Notes: a model not told the origin generated them from the sequence alone. Numbered from the stretch's first letter, positions 1-9,118 are shown. The stretch is DNA of 64,000 nt from Micromonospora profundi (GCF_011927785.1 NZ_JAATJK010000001.1:2728001-2792000); one strand, 5' to 3'. Translations and numbers: made by a program.

Positions 1-2358
1 TCGCAGCGCGGTCCGGAACTCGCGCTCCGCCTCGCCGCTCCCCCGTGGCGCGAGCAGCGCGTGACACCGGGCCGACAGTGCCCGCCGCAGCGGGCTGGCG
101 GTGCTGCTTGCCCATCTGTCGAAGACAGCGAGCGCGGCCGTCGCCGCCGGCCGGTGCGCCAGGTGGGCGGCGGCCTCCACCAGGTACGGGGTTGCCATCA
201 CCTGGACGAGCACCTGACCTCGCCCGGTGCCGAGTCGGGCCAGCGACGCCAGCCTGGTCGCCGCCTCGGCATGCCTGCCGTCGGCCAGGTCGAGGACTGC
301 CCGCGCCCACCCGGCGAGCGCGTGCGGCCGGCTGCCCGGTGTCGGAGCCTCCCCGATCTCCCGGATCCGCCGCAGGCTGGTCTCCCGGTCCGCTCGTACG
401 GCGGCCAGCACGGCGAGCATGCCCAGGTGGACGTTGGCACAGTTGACCTGGCCTGTGGCACGGGCGACCCGCAGTCCGTCGCGGGACGTCTCCGCCGCCG
501 CCTCGTGCCGACCCAGCCAGTACTCGGCGACCGCCCGCAGCTCCAACGCCCGGGACAGCATTGACAGTTCGCCCCGCTCGCGGGCCAACCCGACGGCACG
601 CTCGGCGAGCCGGTGCGCCGCGCCGTCCACCGCCACCACCAGTCCGGCCGCCGCCGCGCAGGCGAGCGCGGTCGGGGTCAGCTCCGACCCGTTCAACCGG
701 CCACCGAGCACGACAGCTCGGCGCAGCGCAGGACCTGCCCGCTCATGGTCGCCCCGCAGCGTGGCCGCCACACCGGCGACAAGGGAACTCGTCAACTCGA
801 CAGCCGGTGGGTCGTGCGGGCGGCGCAATTCCGCGGCCCGGCGGCCGACCTCCGCGTACCGGTACTGGTCACCGGCGAAGCACACTGCCTCGCCGGCCCG
901 CGCCAACGCCTGCACGGCAAGCGCGCGGTCGGTGGTCGCGACAGTCCCGGCGGCGGCCAGCAGCGTGGACGCCGCGCCCGAGGCGGCGTCGCAGCGCAAC
1001 TCCAGCTCACCGCGCAGCAGGTCCGCGTGCCCGGCGACGGCCGGGTCGGCGGAGGTGGCGCGAAGCCGGTCGAGCAGCAGACGTGCCTCGGTGGGCTGGC
1101 CGGCGGTCCACGCGTACCGGGCGGCGGTCAGCAGCCGGCCGGCCGCGTCGTCCGGGCGGTCGCTGAGTTCGGCTGCCCGACACAGCGCGGTCGAGGCCAT
1201 CGCCCAGTCGGTCGGTACGCCTACCGCCGCGCGCTCCAACTCGTCGGCGAGGGCAGCGTCGGTGCCCGCCGTCGCGGCGGCGAGGTGCATGGCCCGGCGC
1301 AGCCGCTGCGCGTCCGCGTCGAGCACCCCGGCGAGCAGCCGGTGCGCCTGCCGTCGCTGCGCGAGCGGTGCGCTGGCCGCGACCATCGCCCGGACCAGCG
1401 GCTGCCGGAACGTGACGCCCCCGGGCTCGACCCGGACCAGGCCGGCGGCCTCCGCCGGGGCGAGCGCCTCGACGACCACACCGGCGGCGTCGGCCGCGCG
1501 GGCCAGTGTCGCGGGCTCGTTCGACTCGTCGAGCGCGGCGAGCAGCAGCATCCGGCGGGTGTCCGGCGGCAGGCGGTCGAGGCGGGCCCGGTAGGCGCGG
1601 CCCAGCGCGCCGTCGGCCGGTGGCGTGGCGGGCAGCAGTTCCTCCCCCCGCCATTGCCCCGGGCTCAGCGCGTCGGCGAGGTCCACGAGCGCCTGCGGGT
1701 TGCCGCCGCCGATCACGGCGAGGGTGGCCGCCACCGGCTCGGCAGGTGGTTCGGGCAGCCGGTCGGCCAGGACCGCAACGCTGTCCCGCTCACTCAGCGG
1801 CCCGAGCCGGCACGTCGCGACCCCGTCGACAGTGGCGGTGACGTCGGCGGTGAGCAGCACGGCCATCGGCAGGTGGCGCAGACGGCGGGCCACGAACGCC
1901 AGCACCTGCGCGGTCTGCCCGTCACCCCTGTCGAGGTCGTCCAACGTGACCAGCAGCGGGCGTTCCCGGGCGGCGGCGCCGAGCAGCCCGAGTACGGCCA
2001 CCGAGAGGGCCAGCCGACGGTCGGGCGGGCAGCCCTCCCCGTCCAGCGCGCGACGCAGCAGGTGCCGCTGCGGCTCCGGCAGGTCGGCTGTCCGGTCGCG
2101 CACCGGGTCGAGCAGGCGTTGCAGCCCGGCGTACGGCAGGGTCGCCTCGGCGGGCAGCCCGGCCCCGGCCAGGACGACACAGTTCTCGGCGTACCGGTGG
2201 GCGTAGGTGAGCAGAGCCGTGCGCCCCGACCCCGGCTCGCCGTGCAGCAGCAGCGCCCCACCGCCGTCGGTCACGCCGTCGAGAAGGCTCCGGACGGCCC
2301 GGCACTGGTCATCCCGGCCGCGCAGCACAGTTATTTGCACTCGTGATGCAGTAACCAT
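1..2358 (-). CDS. LuxR-family ATPase regulator, C-terminus cut by window edge
   Basis: Reading leftward from about 2358 the frame stays open to base 1 (786 codons), so the C-terminus, where a LuxR helix-turn-helix would lie, is outside the window. The N-terminus shows RGRDDQCRAVRSLLDG followed by a Walker A loop, GEPGSGRTALL, and a Walker-B-like hydrophobic strand further on. The last visible residues (ALLAPRGSGEAEREFRTALR) resemble the TPR-like stretch that precedes the HTH in large ATP-binding LuxR (LAL/MalT-like) regulators. Start is uncertain: ATG at 2358, or GTG at 2328, which gives the more typical VLRGRDDQ beginning. The family binds ATP plus an inducer and activates transcription; the target here is not known. 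Confidence 0.8.
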   Translation of the reverse strand, partial: MVTASRVQITVLRGRDDQCRAVRSLLDGVTDGGGALLLHGEPGSGRTALLTYAHRYAENCVVLAGAGLPAEATLPYAGLQRLLDPVRDRTADLPEPQRHLLRRALDGEGCPPDRRLALSVAVLGLLGAAARERPLLVTLDDLDRGDGQTAQVLAFVARRLRHLPMAVLLTADVTATVDGVATCRLGPLSERDSVAVLADRLPEPPAEPVAATLAVIGGGNPQALVDLADALSPGQWRGEELLPATPPADGALGRAYRARLDRLPPDTRRMLLLAALDESNEPATLARAADAAGVVVEALAPAEAAGLVRVEPGGVTFRQPLVRAMVAASAPLAQRRQAHRLLAGVLDADAQRLRRAMHLAAATAGTDAALADELERAAVGVPTDWAMASTALCRAAELSDRPDDAAGRLLTAARYAWTAGQPTEARLLLDRLRATSADPAVAGHADLLRGELELRCDAASGAASTLLAAAGTVATTDRALAVQALARAGEAVCFAGDQYRYAEVGRRAAELRRPHDPPAVELTSSLVAGVAATLRGDHERAGPALRRAVVLGGRLNGSELTPTALACAAAAGLVVAVDGAAHRLAERAVGLARERGELSMLSRALELRAVAEYWLGRHEAAAETSRDGLRVARATGQVNCANVHLGMLAVLAAVRADRETSLRRIREIGEAPTPGSRPHALAGWARAVLDLADGRHAEAATRLASLARLGTGRGQVLVQVMATPYLVEAAAHLAHRPAATAALAVFDRWASSTASPLRRALSARCHALLAPRGSGEAEREFRTALR
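2336..2351. promoter_or_regulatory. Operator-like inverted repeat at the LuxR start
   Basis: TGCACTCGTGATGCAG (arms CTGCAT/TGCACT-like) closely matches the site at the SDR promoter (TGCACTGTGGATGCAG on that gene's coding strand). It adjoins a TTATTTGCACTCG box that recurs upstream of livG. The TetR gene at 2410 is the obvious candidate binder (inference). Confidence 0.45.
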
Positions 2359-2409
2359 GCGTCACAGTGTCACTCATCGATAAGCGGAAGGAAAGAGGAC
2401 AGGCCGGGA

Positions 2410-3021
2410 TCAGTCGGCCGCCACCTCCGCCAACAGCGCGCCGACCGTCCGGGTCATGACCCCCCGGGCCTGGTCCACGCCCAGCCCGAGGCCGTACCGC
2501 AGCATCGACCACGCCTGCCACATGCTCGCCGCGACCAGCGCGTTGAGCAACTGCTCGCGCCCTCGCCCGGCCCGCGCCAACTCGGTGGCGAAGAGCTGTT
2601 CGACCTCGTCGCGTACCCGGTCGATGTGCTTGAGGCGGTTGAGGTGCAGCTGCTCGGAGACCGGCTCGCGCATCTGCGCGGCCCGCGCCGACGGCGCGAT
2701 GAGCTGGAGCAGCCGGGCGCGCTGCCGGCAGTACGCGTCGACGCGCTTGGCCAGGGGCAACGCTGGCGAGATGGGCCGGTACGCGGCGTCCTGCTGACGC
2801 AGCACCTCCGCGCCGCTCGCCTCGAACAGCGTCTCCATGTCCTTGAAGTTGGTCCAGAGCGTCCGCAGCGAGATGCCGGCCCGCTCGGCGATGCGCTCGC
2901 CGGTCGGCCGCAGGTCACCCTCGGCGATGAGCGCCAGGTGCGCCTCGACGATGGCTGCCCGGGTGCGCTCGGCTCGGGCCGTACGCCCGTCGACGCGGCC
3001 CGGGGCCTCGACCTTGTTCAT
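2410..3021 (-). CDS. TetR/AcrR-family transcriptional regulator
   Basis: A 203-residue protein, MNKVEAPGRVDGRTARAERT and onward. An N-terminal TetR helix-turn-helix is visible at about residues 20-65 (IVEAHLALIAEGDLRPTGER, then IAERAGISLRTLWTNFKDMETLF), followed by an all-helical ligand-binding domain. The ATG at 3021 is chosen, with a purine-rich GAGGGGG upstream; an in-frame ATG at 3045 with GGGGGA is an alternative. It lies between an SDR gene and a LuxR-type regulator on the same strand. The operator-like repeats at 2336, 3874 and 8996 suggest it represses the SDR, LuxR and liv transcripts in response to the imported or degraded compound (inference). Confidence 0.85.
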   Translation of the reverse strand: MNKVEAPGRVDGRTARAERTRAAIVEAHLALIAEGDLRPTGERIAERAGISLRTLWTNFKDMETLFEASGAEVLRQQDAAYRPISPALPLAKRVDAYCRQRARLLQLIAPSARAAQMREPVSEQLHLNRLKHIDRVRDEVEQLFATELARAGRGREQLLNALVAASMWQAWSMLRYGLGLGVDQARGVMTRTVGALLAEVAAD

Positions 3022-3115
3022 CCGCCCCCGCCCCCTCACCGCCATGGCGTCCCCCGACGCACCGCCGAGTCTAGACAGGCGATGATCAGGCGACCTCGGG
3101 CGACCAGTGGCGGCG

Positions 3116-3883
3116 TCATCCCGACCGGCCGCCAAGCGTGACGCCACCGTCGCAGACGATCGTCTGCCCGGTGATCCAGGCGGCGTCGGCGGAGGCCAGG
3201 AAGGCGACAGCGCCCGCCACGTCGTCGGCGACGCCGAGCCGGCCCAGCGGGTACCGCGCGGCGACCTCCTCCTCCCGGCCCTCATAGAGGGCGGCGGCGA
3301 AGCGGGTCTTGACCACGCCGGGTGCGACGGCGTTGACCCGGACCGTCGGCCCCAACTCCACGGCGAGGCTCGCGGTGAGGTGGTTGAGCGCGGCCTTGCT
3401 CACCCCGTAGAAGGCGATGCCGGGTGCCGGTGCGAGACCGGCGATCGACGACACGTTGACCACGCAGCCGCCGCGCTCGGTCATGCCGGCGGCGCAGACC
3501 GCCTGCACCCAGCCCAGCGCGGCCACCAGGTTGACGTCGAGGATCTTGCGGGCCGCCGCCAGGTCCAGATCGACGAGCGGGCCGTGCACCGGGTTGATGC
3601 CTGTGTTGTTGACCAGGAGGTCGACAGGCCCGAACGCCGCACTGACCTGGCGTACCGCGTCGGCCTGGTGCGCGGCGTCGTCGGCCCGGCCGGCAACGGC
3701 GACCGCGTACGCGGGACCGCCGAGGGCGGTGACGGCCTCGTCCAGCGCCTCGGTGTGGCGGGCCGTGAGACCCACCCGCGCGCCCTCGGCCACCAGCCGC
3801 CGCGCGATGGCCAGGCCGATCCCCCGACTGGCGCCGGTGACGATGGCGACCCGACCGACGAGCCTTCGTGATTCTGCATCCAC
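3116..3883 (-). CDS. SDR-family oxidoreductase (FabG-like)
   Basis: A 255-residue classical short-chain dehydrogenase/reductase. It shows the Rossmann motif TGASRGIG (16-23), NNTG (92-95), structural Asn118, catalytic Ser146 and Tyr159-x3-Lys163 (YGVSK). It is expected to interconvert a hydroxyl and a carbonyl group using NAD(P)H in the cytoplasm; the substrate cannot be read from the sequence. The GTG start at 3883 lies about 7 nt after a good -10 box, so the mRNA is probably leaderless. Gene order behind the liv importer suggests it acts on the imported molecule or a product of it (inference). Confidence 0.9.
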   Translation of the reverse strand: MDAESRRLVGRVAIVTGASRGIGLAIARRLVAEGARVGLTARHTEALDEAVTALGGPAYAVAVAGRADDAAHQADAVRQVSAAFGPVDLLVNNTGINPVHGPLVDLDLAAARKILDVNLVAALGWVQAVCAAGMTERGGCVVNVSSIAGLAPAPGIAFYGVSKAALNHLTASLAVELGPTVRVNAVAPGVVKTRFAAALYEGREEEVAARYPLGRLGVADDVAGAVAFLASADAAWITGQTIVCDGGVTLGGRSG

Positions 3884-3920
3884 AGTGCAGATAGTAGGAG
3901 TGGTGATCGGTGTCGGTCAA
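3874..3920 (-). promoter_or_regulatory. SDR promoter with overlapping operator
   Basis: On the minus strand there is a -35 TTGACC (3920-3915), an 18-bp spacer and a -10 TACTAT (3896-3891), placing the start of transcription at or next to the GTG at 3883 (leaderless). The inverted repeat CTGCA-7-TGCAG (3874-3890) covers the start point, a classic repressor position. Confidence 0.65.
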
Positions 3921-4050
3921 CGCCTTCCCGGCAGCGCCGCCGAAGGACCGCCAGCACCGCCGAGAGTCCCGACGCGCCGCCGGACGCAGCCGTACGACCG
4001 GGCGCGGTCGACGGTGACCACGCCCGGTCGACGGCCGGGTGTACGAGTCG

Positions 4051-5340
4051 TCAGGAGACGGTCGGCACCCCGTTGGCGGGCGGCGCGACCGGGGCGGTCG
4101 AGAACTCGGTGACCGGGCCGTCCTCCTCGTCGGTCTCGTACGTCGGCCCGAAGTAGGTCTGCGCTCCCCCGCTCACCCGGGTCAGGCGCTGACCGCCGTA
4201 CCCGGAGTGGTCCTTGTCTGAGAAGCGCAGCGGCGCGAGGCCCGGCCCCTGGAAGCCACCCTTCTGCACCGCGGTGAGCACCTTCTCCCGGGTGAGGTCC
4301 TTGCCGGCGGCGAGCAGCACCTGCACGAACAGGTAGCCGACGGACATGCCGTAGACGGTGTTGCCGTCGAACGGCGCGTCACCGTTGTGCTCCTTGTTGA
4401 TCTTCGTGAAGAGCTGGATCCACGGGTTCGCCGTGTCGTTCTGCATCGGCAGGTAGTTGGCGCCCACCATGCCCTCCAGCAGCGGAGCCGCCTCGCCGAG
4501 CTGCTTGGCAAGGGTCGGGTGGTCGCCGCCGACATTCGAGACCAGCCACTGCGGCTTGAAGCCCAGCCGCGCGGCGGTGCCGACGGACAGCGCGGTGAAG
4601 CCGGGCACCGTGGCGAGCACGACGACCTGGCAGCCGGCGGCCTTGAACGCGCCGATCTGCGGCGCGACGTTGGTGTTGCTGGTGACGTACGTCTGCTTGA
4701 CCGCCACGCCCCCGGCGCCGAGCACCTTCTCCACGCCCACCAGGCTGTCGCGGCCGAAGTCGTCGTCCTGGCCGAGGAAGCAGACCTTCTGGCCGGCGTG
4801 GTTCGCCTTCACGTAGTTGGCGAGGATCTTGCCCTCGACCGTGTAGTCCGGGTTGAACCCGAACGTGCCCGGATACTTGTCCGGCTGGTCCCAGCTGCGG
4901 CTGCCGGAGGCCACGAACAGGTCGGGCACCCTGTTGGTCTTGAGGAAGTCGAGAACGCCCGTGTGCGTCGGGGTGCCGAGCCCGTTGAGGACGGCGAAGA
5001 CCTTGTCCTGAAGGACGAGCTGCCGGACCACCTGCTGGGTGTTCGCCGGGTTGTAGCCGTCGTCCATGATCTTGTAGGTGATCTTCCGGCCGTGCACACC
5101 GCCGTTGGCGTTGACGTAGTCGAAGTACGCCTTCGTCGCCGGCGCGATCTTGGAGTAGCCGGCCGAGGCCGGCCCGGTGAGCGGCATGTGCGTACCGACG
5201 ACGATCTCAGTGTCGGTGACCCCCGGCACGGATGCCCCGCCGGAGGAGGAGCCGCCGTCGTCGCCACTGCAACCGGCGGCGGCGATGAGCAGGGCTATTG
5301 TGCTGGCGATCGCGAGACCGCGTTGTGCCGTACGGTGCAT
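4051..5340 (-). CDS. ABC transporter substrate-binding lipoprotein (Liv/HAAT type)
   Basis: A type I periplasmic-binding protein of about 429 residues from the ATG at 5340 (GTG at 5349 also possible). It has a lipoprotein signal: hydrophobic IASTIALLIAAAG followed by the lipobox Cys (AAGC), then a Gly/Ser-rich tether. The mature part begins with GVTDTEIVVGTHMPLTGPAS, typical of Leu/Ile/Val- and amide-binding proteins (Peripla_BP_6). It is anchored outside the membrane and delivers ligand to LivHM. It lies 76-85 bp after livM, in the order livGFHM-SBP. The family also binds amides, aromatics and acyl compounds, so the ligand is not assignable. Confidence 0.9.
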   Translation of the reverse strand: MHRTAQRGLAIASTIALLIAAAGCSGDDGGSSSGGASVPGVTDTEIVVGTHMPLTGPASAGYSKIAPATKAYFDYVNANGGVHGRKITYKIMDDGYNPANTQQVVRQLVLQDKVFAVLNGLGTPTHTGVLDFLKTNRVPDLFVASGSRSWDQPDKYPGTFGFNPDYTVEGKILANYVKANHAGQKVCFLGQDDDFGRDSLVGVEKVLGAGGVAVKQTYVTSNTNVAPQIGAFKAAGCQVVVLATVPGFTALSVGTAARLGFKPQWLVSNVGGDHPTLAKQLGEAAPLLEGMVGANYLPMQNDTANPWIQLFTKINKEHNGDAPFDGNTVYGMSVGYLFVQVLLAAGKDLTREKVLTAVQKGGFQGPGLAPLRFSDKDHSGYGGQRLTRVSGGAQTYFGPTYETDEEDGPVTEFSTAPVAPPANGVPTVS

Positions 5341-5425
5341 GAGGAACACCGACCTTTCTCGGTCCGATTCTCGGGGAACGGTGTGGTGTGGTGGGGCGCC
5401 CGGCCGAGGCCGGGCCGAGAACAGC

Positions 5426-6538
5426 TCAGGAACGCCGTGCCGGCCATCGGGCCAGCAGGGCCCGGCCGAGACGGGACAGCACGCCCTGCACGCCGCCCGG
5501 CGCGGCGATCATCACGACGATCAGCGTGATGCCGAAGATCGCCAGCGGGAGGTTGCCCTCCAGCCGCTGCGCCACCGCGGGCGAGAGGGTGAACAATTCG
5601 GTCACCGAATGGGTGAGGTCCGGCAGGGCGACAAGCAGGACAGCCCCCCACAACGCTCCGGCGAGCCGACCGAGGCCGCCGATCACCACGGCCATCAGCA
5701 GGAACAGCGACAGCGTCAGCGAGAACGCGCCCGGCGAGACGCTCTGCGCGAGCACCGCGAGCAGGGCGCCGCCGAGCCCGGCCGTGGCGGCACTGACCAC
5801 GAACGCGAGGACCTGGGTACGCGCCACGTGGATGCCGGCGAGGCGGGCCGCCACCTCGTCGTCGCGGACCGCCCGGAACGTGCGCCCGTACCGGCTGCGG
5901 ATCAGGTTGGCCAGCAGCACCAGGGCGAGCAGGGTGGCAGCGCCCGAGAGCCAGAGCTGCCACCGCTCGTAGGGGAAGTACGCGCCGAGCGCCATCGGTG
6001 GCGGTTCCACAGGCACCGACAGCCCCTGCTCCCCGTTGAACACCCCGTCGAAGGTGACGGCAAGCGCCGGCACGACGACGGCCACGGCGAGGGTCACACC
6101 GGCCAGGTAGGGACCCCGCAGCCGGGCGGCGGCCACACCGACCACCGCGCCGACAGCCACCGTGCTGACGATCGCCGCGACCAGCGAGACCGCCAACAGC
6201 CAACCGCCGGTCATCCCCCTGTCGAGGAACGCGGTCTGGCACAGAGCCACCGTGTACGCGCCGACGGCCATCAAGGCCCCGTGCCCCAGCGACAGCTGAC
6301 CGTTGAGCCCGGTGAGGACGGTCAGCCCGGCTGTGGCGCAGAGGTACGCCGCCACTGTGGCGAGCTGGAAGTTGCGGAACGGCTCGACGGCGTAGCTGAC
6401 CGCCACCAGCGCCAGCCCCACGGCGAGCGCCACCGCGAGATGCCGCAGCAGTGTCGAGCCGCGCCGACCGTCGACCGGGCGGTCACCGACCCCCGCGGAT
6501 CGCTGCTTCGGCGGCACTGCCGCCCGGGTGGCGCTCAC
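5426..6538 (-). CDS. livM: Branched-chain amino acid-type ABC permease LivM
   Basis: A 370-residue hydrophobic permease with many membrane segments and the family motif GLNGQLSLGHGALMAVGAY, in which the GxxSLGxGAxMxxGAY block is diagnostic for LivM/LivH. The GTG start overlaps the livH stop by 4 nt (GTGA), indicating translational coupling. It pairs with LivH to form the channel and couples to the LivG/LivF ATPases. A cytoplasmic N-terminal extension of about 30 residues precedes the first membrane helix. Confidence 0.9.
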   Translation of the reverse strand: MSATRAAVPPKQRSAGVGDRPVDGRRGSTLLRHLAVALAVGLALVAVSYAVEPFRNFQLATVAAYLCATAGLTVLTGLNGQLSLGHGALMAVGAYTVALCQTAFLDRGMTGGWLLAVSLVAAIVSTVAVGAVVGVAAARLRGPYLAGVTLAVAVVVPALAVTFDGVFNGEQGLSVPVEPPPMALGAYFPYERWQLWLSGAATLLALVLLANLIRSRYGRTFRAVRDDEVAARLAGIHVARTQVLAFVVSAATAGLGGALLAVLAQSVSPGAFSLTLSLFLLMAVVIGGLGRLAGALWGAVLLVALPDLTHSVTELFTLSPAVAQRLEGNLPLAIFGITLIVVMIAAPGGVQGVLSRLGRALLARWPARRS

Positions 6539-7413
6539 ACCCGCCTCGCAGCGACCGGGGCGAACAGCCCACCGGGCCGGACCAGCAGCACCGCCAGCAG
6601 CAGGACCAGCACCGCCAGGGGGGTGACGTCACTGCCGACGTAGCCGCTCACATAGGACAGCAGCAGACCCACCACCAATCCTCCGACAACCGCGCCCGGT
6701 GGGCTGTCCAACCCACCGACCACCGCCGCCGTGAACGCCGAGACGAACACCAGGTCCATGGCGTGCGGATGCAGACCCAGCTCGGTGGGGAGGACAAGCA
6801 TCGCGGCCAGCGCGCCCACGCCGGAGGCGAGCGCCCAGCCGAGCGTCAACATCCCGCCCACGTTGACACCGAGCAGGCGGGACACCTCCGGCGCGAAGGC
6901 CGCCGCCCGCATCCGCAACCCCACGGGTGTACGCGCGAACATCCACGCCAGCGCACTCACCACCACACCGATCGTGGCGAAGACGAACAGGTCGTACGGC
7001 GACAGCACGGCGACCCCGCCCACTGTGAGGGCGGACCGGCTGAACGGCGCTTCGGCGGGACGGAACTCGTTGCCGTACACCATGCCCAGCACGGCCTGGA
7101 TCAACAGCACCAGCCCGAGCGCCACGATCACCGGATTGAGCGGTGAGGCGTGGTCGACGTGGCGCATCACGACCCGGTCCACGAGCGCGCCGAGCACAAG
7201 CCCGGCGACGATCGCGACAACGAAGCCCACCCAGTAGGAGCCGGTCGCGGCGGACACTGTGTACGCGACGTACGCGGCGGCGACGGCCATCGCTCCCTGG
7301 GCGAAGTTGACGACCCGCGCCGCCCGCCAGATGAGCACCAGGGCCAGCGCGAACGCGGCGTACACCGCGCCCCGGGACAGGCCGTCGATGGTGAGGAAGA
7401 CGAAGCGGTCCAA
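6535..7413 (-). CDS. livH: Branched-chain amino acid-type ABC permease LivH
   Basis: A 292-residue permease with the LivH N-terminus (LTIDGLSRGAVYAAFALALV) and RAARVVNFAQGAMAVAAAYV, the conserved N-FAQGxxxxxGAY-like loop of the family. The start is TTG at 7413, supported by GGGAGG a few bases upstream; no ATG fits. It lies 29 nt after livF and overlaps livM by 4 nt. It forms the inner-membrane channel of the importer with LivM. Confidence 0.9.
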   Translation of the reverse strand: MDRFVFLTIDGLSRGAVYAAFALALVLIWRAARVVNFAQGAMAVAAAYVAYTVSAATGSYWVGFVVAIVAGLVLGALVDRVVMRHVDHASPLNPVIVALGLVLLIQAVLGMVYGNEFRPAEAPFSRSALTVGGVAVLSPYDLFVFATIGVVVSALAWMFARTPVGLRMRAAAFAPEVSRLLGVNVGGMLTLGWALASGVGALAAMLVLPTELGLHPHAMDLVFVSAFTAAVVGGLDSPPGAVVGGLVVGLLLSYVSGYVGSDVTPLAVLVLLLAVLLVRPGGLFAPVAARRV

Positions 7414-7442
7414 CAGTCCTCCCTTCGGAAACGAGGTGGTGG

Positions 7443-8165
7443 TCAGAAGCCGAGGTACGCGTGGCGCAGGTCGTCGTCGTCGCGCAGCGTCGCGGCCGGG
7501 GCGGCGATCACGACCCGGCCCAGCGACATCACCACGCCCTGGTCGGCGACGGCGAGCGCGCTGCGCACGTTCTGCTCGACGAGCAGCACTGTCAGGCCGG
7601 TGCTGTCGCGCAGTTGCCGCAGCAGGGCCATGGTCCGGGCGACCACCCGTGGGGCCAGGCCGAGCGAGGGTTCGTCGAGCAGCAGCAGTCGTGGCCTGCC
7701 GACAAGCGCCCGACCGAGCGCGAGCATCTGCCGCTCACCGCCGGACAGCTGGTGACCGAGGTGCCGACGACGCCTGGCGAGCGGCTCGAAGAGCTGGTAG
7801 ACCTCGTCGAGGGCGCGGCCGGCGTCGGCCCGGTCCCGCCGCCACAGGCCGCCGAGCCGCAGGTTCTCGTCGACGGTGAGTTCGCTGATCACGCCCCGCC
7901 CCTCCGGCACGTGCGCCATGCCGCGTCGGACGAGCTGCTCCACCGGCGTACCCCGCAGGTCCTCTCCGGCGAGGACGACCTGGCCGGAGGACGGGCGGAT
8001 CATGCCGGAGAGCGCGCGCAGCAGTGTCGTCTTGCCGGCGCCGTTGGCGCCCACCACCGCCGCTATGGTGCCGGCGGGCACTGTCAGGTCGATGGCCTGC
8101 AACACCGGCGCGGCACCGTAGCCGGCCACCAGCCCGCGCACCACGAGCAGATCGGGCGCGCTCAC
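7443..8165 (-). CDS. livF: Branched-chain amino acid-type ABC ATPase LivF
   Basis: A 240-residue ATPase with Walker A GANGAGKTT, signature LSGGERQ, Walker B LLLLDEPSLGLAP and the switch region LLVEQN, all typical of LivF. The frame continues upstream, but the GTG at 8165 (VSAPDLLVVRGLVAGYG) is the natural start because it overlaps the livG stop by 4 nt (GTGA). It hydrolyses ATP on the cytoplasmic face to drive LivHM. Confidence 0.92.
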   Translation of the reverse strand: MSAPDLLVVRGLVAGYGAAPVLQAIDLTVPAGTIAAVVGANGAGKTTLLRALSGMIRPSSGQVVLAGEDLRGTPVEQLVRRGMAHVPEGRGVISELTVDENLRLGGLWRRDRADAGRALDEVYQLFEPLARRRRHLGHQLSGGERQMLALGRALVGRPRLLLLDEPSLGLAPRVVARTMALLRQLRDSTGLTVLLVEQNVRSALAVADQGVVMSLGRVVIAAPAATLRDDDDLRHAYLGF

Positions 8166-8962
8166 GAGGTGACACCGTCGACAGCGGCGTCCTCGATCGC
8201 GGCGCCCAGGTAGGCGTCGGTGACCGCCGGATCGTCGCGGATCTCGTCCGGCGTGCCGGCGGCGATCACCCGGCCGAAGTCGAGCACCACGATCTCGTCG
8301 CAGACCGCCATCACCAGGTCCATGTGGTGCTCGACGAGCAGCACCGCGCACGGGTCGGCGTCGCGGCGGGGCAGCTGCCGGACCAACTCCGCCAGCTCGG
8401 TGATGTCGTCGGCGCCGAGGCCACCGGCCGGCTCGTCGAGCAGCAGCAGCCGCGGCCGTGCGGCGAGCGCGCGGGCCAGGGCGACCCGCTGGCGTACGGC
8501 GAAGGGCAGCGTGGTCGGCGCGGCGTCGGCGTGCCCCGCGATGCCGAGGTCGTCGAGGATGTCCACTGCCTGCCGGCGCAGTCGCTGCTCGTCGCGGTCA
8601 CTGCGGGGCAGCCCGAACAGGGCGGAGGCGAAACCCGCACGAGCGGTGTGCGAAGCGCCGGTCATCACGTTCTCCAGCACGGTGAGCCCGGCGAAGAGCC
8701 CGGTCCCCTGCAGGGTCCGCGCGATGCCCAGCCGGGTCAGGCCGTGCGGCCGTGGTCGCAGCGGCCGACCGTCCAGGGTGAGCGAACCCGTCTCCGGCGT
8801 CACGAAACCGCAGATCACGTTGAACAGCGTGGTCTTGCCGGCGCCGTTGGGCCCGATCACGCCCACCACCCGGTTGGGTGGCACCCGCAGCGAGACGTCG
8901 TCGAGGGCGGTGAGGCCGCCGAAACGGACGCCGATGTGGTGCAGTTCGAGCCCGCGTTCCAT
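8162..8962 (-). CDS. livG: Branched-chain amino acid-type ABC ATPase LivG
   Basis: A 266-residue ATPase and first gene of the liv operon. Visible motifs are Walker A GPNGAGKTTLFN, Walker B LLLLDEPAGGL and H-loop LLVEHHMDLV; the C-terminus (FGRVIAAGTPDEIRDDPAV...AYLG) is the standard LivG tail. The signature loop reads LPFAVRQRVALARAL, an unusual variant in place of LSxGxQR. ATG 8962 is chosen with GAGGG about 9 nt upstream; a GTG lies one codon earlier. It pairs with LivF as the ATPase heterodimer. Confidence 0.92.
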   Translation of the reverse strand: MERGLELHHIGVRFGGLTALDDVSLRVPPNRVVGVIGPNGAGKTTLFNVICGFVTPETGSLTLDGRPLRPRPHGLTRLGIARTLQGTGLFAGLTVLENVMTGASHTARAGFASALFGLPRSDRDEQRLRRQAVDILDDLGIAGHADAAPTTLPFAVRQRVALARALAARPRLLLLDEPAGGLGADDITELAELVRQLPRRDADPCAVLLVEHHMDLVMAVCDEIVVLDFGRVIAAGTPDEIRDDPAVTDAYLGAAIEDAAVDGVTS

Positions 8963-8995
8963 CACCCATCCCTCGCGTCGTGGCGGGGTGTTATT

Positions 8996-9032
8996 TACAC
9001 TCGCAGTGTACGTTTCTCGGGTACGGCGTCAA
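8996..9032 (-). promoter_or_regulatory. liv operon promoter with palindromic operator
   Basis: On the minus strand: -35 TTGACG (9032-9027), a 16-bp spacer and -10 TACACT (9010-9005). The -10 is one arm of the perfect palindrome TACACT-CGC-AGTGTA (8996-9010), so a repressor bound here would block RNA polymerase. The adjoining TTATTTACACTCG box (8991-9003) matches a box upstream of the LuxR gene at 12 of 13 positions. Confidence 0.65.
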
Positions 9033-9076
9033 TACCTTCAATGCCCCCGACCAGCACGCCGTCGGGCCGGCACGCG

Positions 9077-9109
9077 ACCGGGGCGGCCACCAGCGGTGGC
9101 CGCCCCGGT
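9077..9109 (-). terminator. Terminator of the cutinase gene
   Basis: A perfect 15-bp GC-rich stem (9077-9091 with 9095-9109) and a 3-nt loop lie just downstream of the cutinase stop codon at 9119 on the minus strand. No long T-run follows, as is usual in actinomycetes. Confidence 0.7.
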
Positions 9110-9118
9110 TTGACGTGC

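Noticed and set aside
227..2346. Long plus-strand ORFs (455 and 577 codons) over the LuxR region
   Set aside because: Arg/Ala/Pro/Ser-rich shadow translations of the minus-strand ATPase gene, with no recognisable domain.
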